DNA of 17,299 bases from CAZPAN01 sp964581165 (lineage in GTDB: Bacteria; Actinomycetota; Coriobacteriia; Coriobacteriales; CADBOM01). The stretch lies in contig CAZOMM010000043.1 in assembly GCA_964581165.1 (NCBI GenBank), positions 1 through 17,299 of the forward strand, in the 5' to 3' direction. Of this stretch, positions 8,817 through 15,618 are shown in pieces. Made by a program: the position numbers and the translations under genes. The notes beneath the pieces are model-generated. The model was not told the DNA's origin and did no database searches. It saw only the letters and a list, made by a program, of their open reading frames with translations. Numbering within the stretch: the stretch's first letter is position 1; the number at the start of each line of letters is the position of its first letter.

Positions 8817-9611
8817 ATGAGGCTTGCACTACGCGATGTTGCAATCGGTTTTGACCGCGACAAGCCTATTCAGAAATTTGTCACCTTTAGCGTTGAGAGC
8901 GGTGAGGTGTGTTGCGTACTTGGGCCAAACGGCTGCGGCAAAACCACTCTCGTAAAGACTATTTTGGGCATGAATCCACTGCTCGGTGGCACCATCACCA
9001 TCGACGGTGACGACGTTACAAAATGGAGTGCGCGACGTCTTTCTGACGCAATAGCTTATGTGGCACAAAAGCACGACCAGCCTTTTCCTTTTCAGGTTAA
9101 GGACGTGGTTATGCTCGGGCGTATCAACAAAGTAGGTGGTTTAACAGGGCAACCCAATCGCGACGACTACAACATTGTCGAAAACGCCATGAACGATATG
9201 GGTATCTATCATCTGCGTGATATGCCCTACAACGATATTTCTGGTGGCGAATTGCAAATGGTTATGTTTGCTCGCGCACTCGCACAAGAGCCACAGATGT
9301 TAATACTCGATGAGCCAACCGCCTCCCTTGATTATGGGAATGCAGTGCGCGTTATTCAAAAGATTCGTCATTTGAGAAAGCTTGGATACGCCATTGTAAT
9401 GATTACCCACAACCCCGATCACGCCTTTATGACGGGGGCAAATGTGGCGCTATTCAAGAAAGCTCAGCCAATGCGCTTTGGCTCGGCTACTCACGTTATC
9501 ACCCGAGAGAACATCAGGGATGCTTATGGCATCAACGTAAAGCTTGTGGAATTTGCCCACGACAATCAAACGATTATGCGTATGTGTGCTCCTGAGTTTG
9601 AGGACGAATAA
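8817..9611 (+). CDS. ABC importer ATP-binding protein (FepC/BtuD type)
   Basis: This is the cytoplasmic ATPase that powers the two upstream permeases. It has 264 residues, normal for the family, with every ABC motif present: Walker A GPNGCGKT (36-43), Q-loop Gln84, signature ISGGELQ (141-147), Walker B MLILDEP (161-167), D-loop SLD (170-172) and switch His198. The start has GGGAG 6 bp upstream. It lies 3 bp after the second permease, so the three genes form one transcription unit. No periplasmic-binding-fold protein is encoded next to it. FepC/BtuD-like ATPases serve iron-chelate, heme or cobalamin uptake; the substrate is undetermined. Confidence 0.93.
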   Translation: MRLALRDVAIGFDRDKPIQKFVTFSVESGEVCCVLGPNGCGKTTLVKTILGMNPLLGGTITIDGDDVTKWSARRLSDAIAYVAQKHDQPFPFQVKDVVMLGRINKVGGLTGQPNRDDYNIVENAMNDMGIYHLRDMPYNDISGGELQMVMFARALAQEPQMLILDEPTASLDYGNAVRVIQKIRHLRKLGYAIVMITHNPDHAFMTGANVALFKKAQPMRFGSATHVITRENIRDAYGINVKLVEFAHDNQTIMRMCAPEFEDE

Positions 9612-9643
9612 GGATGGAGCTCGAGCGATAGAACACCGACGAT

Positions 9644-9672
9644 TTGTTACTGACGATTTATAGGAATATAAG
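9644..9672 (+). promoter_or_regulatory. Possible promoter of the moxR operon
   Basis: TTGTTA (9644-9649) and TATAAG (9667-9672) are 17 bp apart, matching a sigma-70-type promoter at 4/6 and 5/6. The predicted start would be near 9679-9680, only about 7 nt before the ATG at 9687. The ribosome site AAAGGA would then fall at or before the transcription start. Either the message is nearly leaderless, or the match is chance and the operon is read from upstream. Confidence 0.3.
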
Positions 9673-9686
9673 AAAGGAATTGGGGC

Positions 9687-10709
9687 ATGATAGAGCAGAT
9701 GGAACAGATGGAGCAGGCGGAGCAGGAAAGAGCTGTAGAGACAAGGGCAACTGATAGGAGTCCTCAAGAGCTGTTTCGTAGCATCATCGACAATGTTGAG
9801 ACCGTAATTGTGGGCAAGCGAGAGCCTGTTGAGCTTGTGGTTTTGGCGCTTGTAGCTCGCGGTCATGTGCTTATTGAGGACATGCCTGGAACTGGCAAAA
9901 CCTCGCTTGTATCAGCACTTGCAAAATCAATCGACTGCGATTTTCATCGCATTCAATTTACGCCTGACGTAATGCCTTCCGATGTAACAGGCTTTTCTAT
10001 TTTTAACCAGAAGACTCGCGATTTTGAGTTTCGGCCGGGTTCGATTATGGCAAACCTTGTGCTTGCCGACGAGATTAACCGTGCTTCGGCAAAGACCCAG
10101 TCGGCGCTGCTCGAAGCAATGGAGGAGCGACAAGTCACAGTTGACGGGGTTACGCGCAAGCTTGAAGAGCCTTTTATGGTGCTTGCAACAGAAAATCCTA
10201 TCGAACAGTACGGCACCTACCCTCTACCCGAGGCTCAGCTCGACCGCTTTCTCATCAAGCTTTCGATGGGCTATCTCAAGATGAATGAAGAGGTAAAGGC
10301 AATTCTCGAAGCCGACGATGCCAAGGAGCGAATCAAGCCAGTTGCAAATGCTGCCGATGTGCTTGTTTTGCGCGAAGCGGCAAAGCGCATTCGTGTTGCT
10401 CCGGCAGTTGCGCGTTATGCGGTGCAAATTACGGCTGCAACGCGCGAAGCAAAGGAGTGTGCATTTGGTGCTTCTCCGCGTGGGTCAAAGTCGCTCATTA
10501 CGCTTGCGCGTGCTCATGCCTTGCTGCGTGGGCGCAGTTATGTGTCGCCAGACGACATCAAATATCTTGCACCCTATGCTCTTTGCCATCGTATCTCGCT
10601 AACCCACGAGGCAAAGATGGAAGGGCGCACGCCAGAAAGCGTGGTGGGAACCTTGCTCGACTCGATAGCTGTTCCCACAATGACTGAGGCCGAGGCCCAG
10701 GAGCTCTAA
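9687..10709 (+). CDS. MoxR family AAA+ ATPase
   Basis: This is a 340-residue cytoplasmic AAA+ ATPase of the MoxR family, which acts as a chaperone-like remodelling or maturation factor, usually for envelope or VWA-fold proteins encoded beside it. Motifs: Walker A PGTGKT (67-72), Walker B LVLADE (124-129), sensor 1 ATENP (167-171), and the ASPRGSKSL stretch (262-270) carrying the sensor 2 arginine. The C-terminal lid is complete. The N-terminal 22 residues are Glu/Gln-rich, with Met-Glu-Gln repeated. The ATG has AAAGGA about 7 bp upstream. It is 3 bp ahead of the DUF58 gene, the usual MoxR-DUF58 partnership. Clients are inferred to include the DUF58 protein. Confidence 0.93.
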   Translation: MIEQMEQMEQAEQERAVETRATDRSPQELFRSIIDNVETVIVGKREPVELVVLALVARGHVLIEDMPGTGKTSLVSALAKSIDCDFHRIQFTPDVMPSDVTGFSIFNQKTRDFEFRPGSIMANLVLADEINRASAKTQSALLEAMEERQVTVDGVTRKLEEPFMVLATENPIEQYGTYPLPEAQLDRFLIKLSMGYLKMNEEVKAILEADDAKERIKPVANAADVLVLREAAKRIRVAPAVARYAVQITAATREAKECAFGASPRGSKSLITLARAHALLRGRSYVSPDDIKYLAPYALCHRISLTHEAKMEGRTPESVVGTLLDSIAVPTMTEAEAQEL

Positions 10710-10712
10710 GAG

Positions 10713-12200
10713 ATGGCAGTAGAAAAGACAGCGTCACCTCCGGGCACCGCACAATCGGGTACCGCAGGCTCGAGCACTGCAGGCTCGGGCGCCGAGCGAC
10801 GATCAAATCGCAGCGCTTCTGGTCGTGGACGCGCAAAAGAGTCGGCAAAAAACTTATTCAAGCGCAAACAATCTGCGCGGGGAGGTAAAACACGTTTGCT
10901 CGGACGCGAAGAAGGGCCAAAAAAGCGTGTCTGGGCAATGTCGTCAGACGAGCGTAAGGCGCGTAAACGCGGCATTATTTTGCGTGTGATAGCTGTTGTT
11001 GCGGCGCTCGCTCTGTGTCTAACAGCGGCGCTTGTTGTTGGCACGGCCGATTACGAGGCAACAGCAATAGGTTGGATTCCCTTTGTTGCATGCATTACGG
11101 GGATTGCACTTGCTTTTGTGTACGTGCAAATTCTTGCACGGTCGATACGCCTGCTCGAAAAAAGCAGTGCAACCGATTGTACACGCGACGAAAAAGTTCG
11201 TTTTGATGTGAGTTTTTCGAACCGATCGCCCTTATTTGCTTTTAGGATAGAGGCTCATTTTTACACGGCAGATCTCTACGGAAGGCCTGTGAGTCATGCT
11301 GCCACCACGGTGGCAATGACTCCCTTTGAAACCTACGACATGCCTTTTACAACCAAGTTTGATCATATTGGTACGTATCAGGCGGGCCTTGATCGCATTG
11401 TTGTTTACGATTTTTTGCGTTTATTTAGCTGGACAATCGAAGGTCCTAAGCAGACAAAAGTGCAGGTTATTCCCAAGCTTGTACCCGTGCCAAATCTCCT
11501 GTTCTCAAACCTTGCCATTGTCGAGACAACCAAGGCGGCGCGCACAATATTTTCTGACTCGATGGACTACGCCTTTGTTCGCGAATATGTGTGGGGAGAT
11601 CCTCTTAAAAACATTCACTGGAAGCTTTCGGCTCGCTCAGATCACTATCTCACAAAACTTTTTGAGACCTATACCAATCCTGGCGTGTCGGTAATTCTAG
11701 ATTTTTATGGGCCGGGTCAAGATGCCTTTGAGCTAATGAGGATGTTTGACTGTGTGGTCGAGACAGGATTTTCTGTAGCACGTCACGCACAAACGCTTGG
11801 CATGGAGACCGAGATCCATTACTGCGACAAGCGCGGAGTACACGTTAAGCGCACAACCTGGCGACGCAGCGACCTTCCCGAGATCGTAAATGACATGCCG
11901 CGTTTTACGAACGATCCTCATGCTGCATTGGATGCGATTCGTATTCTCAATAACGAGGCTGCATCGATTCATGGACAGAACAATATTGTTGTATGCACAG
12001 CAAATCTGTCATCCGAGATGATGGAAAGCGTGGTTACAGCGAAGGTTCATCGGCGCGAACCGATTGTGTTTGCTGTGATACCCAAAGACCTTGAGGGACG
12101 CGAGCGCGATCAGTGGCTTGCGCCACTTAATCGTCTTGATGCTGCGGGTATTACTTATTTGGTGCTGACATCATCGAGTGATTTGTTGAAAGTGAGCTGA
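10713..12200 (+). CDS. DUF58 domain membrane protein
   Basis: This 495-residue protein has a basic, Ser/Gly/Arg-rich, probably disordered N-terminus (1 to about 87), two membrane helices (about 88-110 and 119-140) and a cytoplasmic C-terminal part. The DUF58 signature is clear at residues 289-310: VREYVWGDPLKNIHWKLSAR. A VWA-like region follows, with SVILDFYG (326-333) resembling the MIDAS strand, although the DxSxS metal motif is not intact. DUF58 proteins are regularly encoded with MoxR ATPases and TgpA-like proteins and are thought to work in envelope-linked complexes of unknown biochemical role. AGGAG lies 9 bp before the ATG, and the gene ends 1 bp before the next start. Confidence 0.9.
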   Translation: MAVEKTASPPGTAQSGTAGSSTAGSGAERRSNRSASGRGRAKESAKNLFKRKQSARGGKTRLLGREEGPKKRVWAMSSDERKARKRGIILRVIAVVAALALCLTAALVVGTADYEATAIGWIPFVACITGIALAFVYVQILARSIRLLEKSSATDCTRDEKVRFDVSFSNRSPLFAFRIEAHFYTADLYGRPVSHAATTVAMTPFETYDMPFTTKFDHIGTYQAGLDRIVVYDFLRLFSWTIEGPKQTKVQVIPKLVPVPNLLFSNLAIVETTKAARTIFSDSMDYAFVREYVWGDPLKNIHWKLSARSDHYLTKLFETYTNPGVSVILDFYGPGQDAFELMRMFDCVVETGFSVARHAQTLGMETEIHYCDKRGVHVKRTTWRRSDLPEIVNDMPRFTNDPHAALDAIRILNNEAASIHGQNNIVVCTANLSSEMMESVVTAKVHRREPIVFAVIPKDLEGRERDQWLAPLNRLDAAGITYLVLTSSSDLLKVS

Positions 12201-12201
12201 G

Positions 12202-13959
12202 ATGAGCCAAACAAATAAGAACGACGCAGCACACGAACAAGCTGTTTCTTCGAGGGGGTCTGCTTCTTCTAAGGGTGCAAAATCTTCCAAGGGAGCGAAG
12301 TCTTCTAAGGGAGCGAAATCCTCCAGGGGAGCAAAGTCTTCTGGGGCCTCTGCTTCGAAGGGCACTAAGTCTTCGAAGAGCTCTAAGGCTTCAAAAGCCG
12401 GCAAGACAAAGAAAGCAACACGTAGTGCTGCGACAAAAGCTACACAGAAGCCCTCCGATAAAAAGCCAGAAAAGCCTAGCTCAAGGGGTACTCGTAGCAA
12501 GAAGAGCTCTTGGGGTCTTGGCTCTACGGTGGTGCGCGATCGCATGCGACTTTCTGAGCGTATTGGGCACTCCACAAGAATGCGCTTGTTCATTGAGTCG
12601 ACAATCCCCGATTTTGTGCTCGTGCTTGTTGTGAGCGTAACGCTAACCTACACCCTGTCTTACGGCTTTCACAGCGCTTGGGATTACCGAGACAATATTT
12701 TTCTTATTGCAGGCATGACAATACCAATGCTCATTGCCTTGTTTGCGGGAAGCTGGAGCAAGAAGGCTCTCGTTCCCTCTACCATCGCCTCGGTACTTAT
12801 TGCCATTGTGGTAGTGGGCTACGCTATGGCCATATCACCTGAGTCGATGTTTGACGGGGGTCTTAACGACGTAGAAGGCAACTATGGCATTTTTGCCCTT
12901 CTTACCATGGCAATTGCGGTGGTAACTTTTCTACTTTCGCGACGCACGGTAACGCTCGTATTCTTGCTTGCTTTTACGGTTATTTCTTGTGGCACTATTC
13001 AATTTCTCTACCGCGATTGGATGACCGAGCAACCTGGTATTCCAGCAACTATTGTGGTGATGATTGGCCTTGGCATGATGTTTGTCTACCAGTGCTACAA
13101 ACAGTCGATCTACTCTGCAAATCGTCTTAAGCGAACATCCTTTGTTGGAGCCTTTGGTTTTTCGGCACTCGTGGGTGTTGTATGCGTGCTCGTAGGTGTT
13201 GGGGTGTTTTACGGAATTGTTCAGGCAGCTGGACTTACGACTCCCGAGATTAAGTTTTTTGAGGAGTATGTATCTCCGCCTACTGTTGAGGTCGACTCTA
13301 ACTATGTGAACAAAGAAAGCGAAGGCGACGAGACTACCGACGAAACTAACGACGAAGAAGACGAGACAAGCCAAGAAGGCGAGGGAGGAGACAACAGCCA
13401 GTGGCAATCCTTGGGTCTTGGCTTTCTTGAGCAGACAGTCATGGCGGATATGGCGCGATCAATTGTTGGTCTTACTAATCTGCAAAGCGACGACGACACC
13501 AAAGCCGACGACATCCAATACCTGATTATTGCGTGGACTCTCATCCTAACTATCGCGCTGATTGTACTGCTTGTGCTAGCGATTATTTTTCTTCAGCGTT
13601 ACAGGCGAACTCTGCGAATCAAACGTATAGAAAAGCGTTCAAATGCTTACCAGGTTTGGTACCTATATACCTTCTTGCTGGGACGTTTTAGACGACTCCG
13701 TATTCGCAAGCCTGAGCATTTGACACCGCTTGAGTTTGCTGTTGGCTTTAGCAAGGCAATGCTTCCGTTCACACGCAACACTAACGGGGTTGATTTTGTT
13801 GAGGTGTCTTCGCTTTATCAAGACGTTGCTTTTGGTGATTATGCGCCAAGCGAAGAGGAGACAGACCGCATAAAGGGTTACTACTGGGCGTTTTTTAAGA
13901 ATGCCCGCAGCTATGTTGGATGGCCAAAGTGGCTGCTTTACAAATATTGGAGGATCTGA
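12202..13959 (+). CDS. TgpA/DUF4129-like polytopic membrane protein lacking a transglutaminase domain
   Basis: This 585-residue protein has a Lys/Ser/Ala-rich N-terminal tail (1 to about 130), about seven membrane helices between residues 133 and 344, an extracytoplasmic segment (about 345-437), a further helix (about 438-464) and a cytoplasmic domain (465-585). The C-terminal domain resembles DUF4129 (LTPLEFAVGFSKAM, then SSLYQDVAFGDYAPSEEE). This is the TgpA architecture, but the outside segment is only about 90 residues, very acidic (367-398), and has no Cys-His-Asp transglutaminase triad. TgpA-type genes sit after MoxR and DUF58 in many actinobacteria, which matches this position. It starts 1 bp after the DUF58 stop; the ribosome site is weak (GAAAGTGAG), so translational coupling is likely. 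The function is not known. Confidence 0.75.
   Translation: MSQTNKNDAAHEQAVSSRGSASSKGAKSSKGAKSSKGAKSSRGAKSSGASASKGTKSSKSSKASKAGKTKKATRSAATKATQKPSDKKPEKPSSRGTRSKKSSWGLGSTVVRDRMRLSERIGHSTRMRLFIESTIPDFVLVLVVSVTLTYTLSYGFHSAWDYRDNIFLIAGMTIPMLIALFAGSWSKKALVPSTIASVLIAIVVVGYAMAISPESMFDGGLNDVEGNYGIFALLTMAIAVVTFLLSRRTVTLVFLLAFTVISCGTIQFLYRDWMTEQPGIPATIVVMIGLGMMFVYQCYKQSIYSANRLKRTSFVGAFGFSALVGVVCVLVGVGVFYGIVQAAGLTTPEIKFFEEYVSPPTVEVDSNYVNKESEGDETTDETNDEEDETSQEGEGGDNSQWQSLGLGFLEQTVMADMARSIVGLTNLQSDDDTKADDIQYLIIAWTLILTIALIVLLVLAIIFLQRYRRTLRIKRIEKRSNAYQVWYLYTFLLGRFRRLRIRKPEHLTPLEFAVGFSKAMLPFTRNTNGVDFVEVSSLYQDVAFGDYAPSEEETDRIKGYYWAFFKNARSYVGWPKWLLYKYWRI
12265..12336 (+). repeat. Four 18-bp in-frame repeats encoding SSKGAK
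   Basis: Four direct copies of an 18-bp unit encode SSKGAK three times and SSRGAK once, followed by a decayed SSGASASKGTK stretch. They lie in the basic N-terminal tail of the TgpA-like protein. Third-position differences between units show they are not freshly duplicated, but such arrays readily change copy number. Confidence 0.85.
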
Positions 13960-14010
13960 GTAGGGGATCTAAACAGGGGATCTGACTTGAGGATCTGACT
14001 TGAGGATCTG
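13952..14010 (+). repeat. 13-bp tandem array starting over the stop codon of the TgpA-like gene
   Basis: Four full units and one partial unit of consensus GGATCTGACTTGA lie at 13952, 13965, 13978, 13991 and 14004. The third and fourth are identical; the first two differ in the second half. The first unit contains the gene's own TGA (13957-13959). The remaining sequence up to the next gene (14011-14101) holds only a CTGATCAG palindrome and a possible promoter. Confidence 0.9.
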
Positions 14011-14060
14011 GATAGAAAAGCTGATCAGCAGATTTACTCAGAGAGGCTAGGCAAGTCGAT

Positions 14061-14088
14061 TTGAACTAGCTGCCTGCACAACGATAAC
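14061..14088 (+). promoter_or_regulatory. Possible promoter of the parvulin gene
   Basis: TTGAAC (14061-14066) and GATAAC (14083-14088) are 16 bp apart and resemble a sigma-70-type promoter at 5/6 and 4/6. The start would fall around 14095, leaving a short leader with the strong AGGGAGGAG ribosome site (14102-14110). It would allow expression separate from the moxR operon, from which the gene is split by 155 bp. Confidence 0.35.
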
Positions 14089-14114
14089 CATAGACTTTTA
14101 AAGGGAGGAGCCTA

Positions 14115-15290
14115 ATGGAAGAGGAAAAAACCAAGATTGGAAAACTGCGCATTGTTCTTATAGTGGCCATAGCGGTGCTATGCCTTCTAGTAAGTTCGTC
14201 GGTTTTAAATTGCTCTGGACAAAAGGATGCGCTGCTAAACACAACTGACACCTCGGGAGGTGTTGCAGCAACAGTTAACGGTGTCGAAATTGGCGAAAAT
14301 GCAATTACGGCGTATATCGAGAATTTCCGCACAACTTACGGTTATGACGATGATGAATCGTGGGCAGAATATCTTCTCGACAATGGATATACGGTCGACT
14401 CCTTGCGCGGCGAGACGCTTGACTACTACGTTAACCAGGAGCTTTTGCGTCAGGCAGCGGACATCGAGGGTGTTTCGGTAAGTAACGCGGATCTTGATGC
14501 CTCGATTGAGGAATATCGTTCTTCTTACAGCGACACGCAGTGGCAAAGCATGCTTGAGTCAAATGGGTATAGCGAGGCGAGTTTTCGCGAGTATACATAC
14601 TTAACCTTATTGCAAGATGCTCTGCTTGAGGCGATTGGGCAAGGAGTAAGCGCAAGCGATGATGATGTGCTCGACTACGTGCAGATGTATGCTTCGAGCT
14701 ACAACGGTGCAAAGCGCATCTGTCATATCTTGTTTGACTCGGCAGATGAGGCAACGGCCCTTTCTGTACTTGAGCAGATCGAAGCCGGCGACATTAGCTT
14801 TGAAGAGGCTGCTGTAATGTACTCAATTGACGAGAGCTCGGCCGAGCAAGGCGGTTATGTTGGTTGGGACAAGATGGCAACCTTCAACGACGACTTCCAA
14901 GAAGTAGTTGATGGCTTGTCGGAAGGCGAGATGAGCGGGGTAGTAAGTCTTGACGATGGGGTGCATATTATTTTGTGCAGCGATGTGCTTACAGCACCCG
15001 ATACGATCGAGTCGCTCGACGATGTGTCCGAGGCTTTTGTTGAGATGGTTCGTAGCTCGGTAGATCTTGCAGAACAGCAGCAAGCCTTTAATGAGTACAT
15101 GCTTGAGTTTGAGGAAGAGTCGGAGATTGTAAAGAACTTGCTTCCGGATGATGTGTCGTATTACGTAGATCTGTCCCTTTATGAGAATACAGAAGATGAG
15201 GCTAGCACAGACGACAATACAGACGCAGAAGACGAAGAGACTGTCGACAGCGATGCGAGTACAGATACAGATGACGCTTCTGAAGATTGA
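14115..15290 (+). CDS. Membrane-anchored parvulin-type peptidyl-prolyl cis-trans isomerase (SurA/PrsA-like)
   Basis: This 391-residue extracytoplasmic foldase catalyses prolyl bond isomerisation in exported proteins. Layout: short cytoplasmic start, signal-anchor helix (about 11-30), SurA-like N-terminal helical region (about 50-190), one parvulin rotamase domain (about 199-291), a helical stretch (about 300-345) and an acidic Asp/Glu/Ser/Thr tail (357-391). The rotamase core is recognisable by RICHILF with His204, EQGGYVGW (244-251) and GVHIILC with His284. A lipoprotein is unlikely: the candidate Cys33 is preceded by Asn, so VLNC is not a lipobox. AGGGAGGAG lies 4 bp before the ATG. It probably serves secreted or surface proteins, but no client can be named. 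Confidence 0.88.
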   Translation: MEEEKTKIGKLRIVLIVAIAVLCLLVSSSVLNCSGQKDALLNTTDTSGGVAATVNGVEIGENAITAYIENFRTTYGYDDDESWAEYLLDNGYTVDSLRGETLDYYVNQELLRQAADIEGVSVSNADLDASIEEYRSSYSDTQWQSMLESNGYSEASFREYTYLTLLQDALLEAIGQGVSASDDDVLDYVQMYASSYNGAKRICHILFDSADEATALSVLEQIEAGDISFEEAAVMYSIDESSAEQGGYVGWDKMATFNDDFQEVVDGLSEGEMSGVVSLDDGVHIILCSDVLTAPDTIESLDDVSEAFVEMVRSSVDLAEQQQAFNEYMLEFEEESEIVKNLLPDDVSYYVDLSLYENTEDEASTDDNTDAEDEETVDSDASTDTDDASED

Positions 15291-15293
15291 TGC

Positions 15294-15405
15294 CGATTAT
15301 GATGTCTCGGAGGTCGGCACCGAGGATTGATGATTTATGGGATGCCTCCAAGGATTGATGCTTTGGAGGCCAGCTCCGAGGATTGATGTTTTGGAGGCCA
15401 GCTCC
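15294..15405 (+). repeat. 28-bp tandem array just after the parvulin gene
   Basis: Four head-to-tail 28-bp units start at 15294, 15322, 15350 and 15378. The core is GGATTGATG, then TTTGGAGG, then CCAGCTCC; the last two differ at only two positions, while the first matches at about 18 of 28. A decayed fifth unit begins at 15406. The end of the coding region, GAAGATTGATG (15282-15292), repeats the unit's head, so the array appears to grow out of the stop codon. There are no spacers, so it is not a CRISPR. Confidence 0.85.
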
Positions 15406-15411
15406 GCAGAT

Positions 15412-15600
15412 AGTTCCAAATAATGTCTGTGAAGAGAAACTTGGAACTAGCCACACATGGGCAGCTAGAACTGCTCATGTGTGGGGGCTGTGCGTGTGGG
15501 AACTGCGCTCGAGAACTGCGCGTGTATGAGAACTTGGAGCTTCGTACACATGGGAGCTGCGTGTGTATGGGAGCCACGTGCACGCGGGAGCTATACGCGC
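15412..15600. repeat. Hairpin- and repeat-rich intergenic region between convergent genes
   Basis: Three structures stand out. AGTTCCAA (15412-15419) pairs with TTGGAACT (15441-15448). A 14-bp stem with one G-U pair joins 15451-15464 and 15471-15484 around the 6-nt loop CTAGAA. A 29-bp segment (15438-15466) recurs in diverged form at 15531-15558, and the second copy also forms a TACACA/TGTGTA hairpin. Short GAACTGCGC-like and GTGTATGGGAG-like motifs recur throughout. The stems may end both convergent transcripts, but neither strand shows a U tract. Open frames here are repeat artefacts. Confidence 0.65.
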
Positions 15601-15618
15601 ATAAGCCGTTGGCGCAAA

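Noticed and set aside
9612..9686. Terminator between the importer and moxR
   Set aside because: No stem followed by a T tract was seen; only a GACGATTT direct repeat is present, so read-through is possible.
14205..14217. Lipobox in the parvulin (VLNC)
   Set aside because: Asn before the Cys does not fit the lipobox, so a signal-anchor helix is more likely.
15294..15405. CRISPR array
   Set aside because: The 28-bp units are directly adjacent with no unique spacers, and no cas genes are near.
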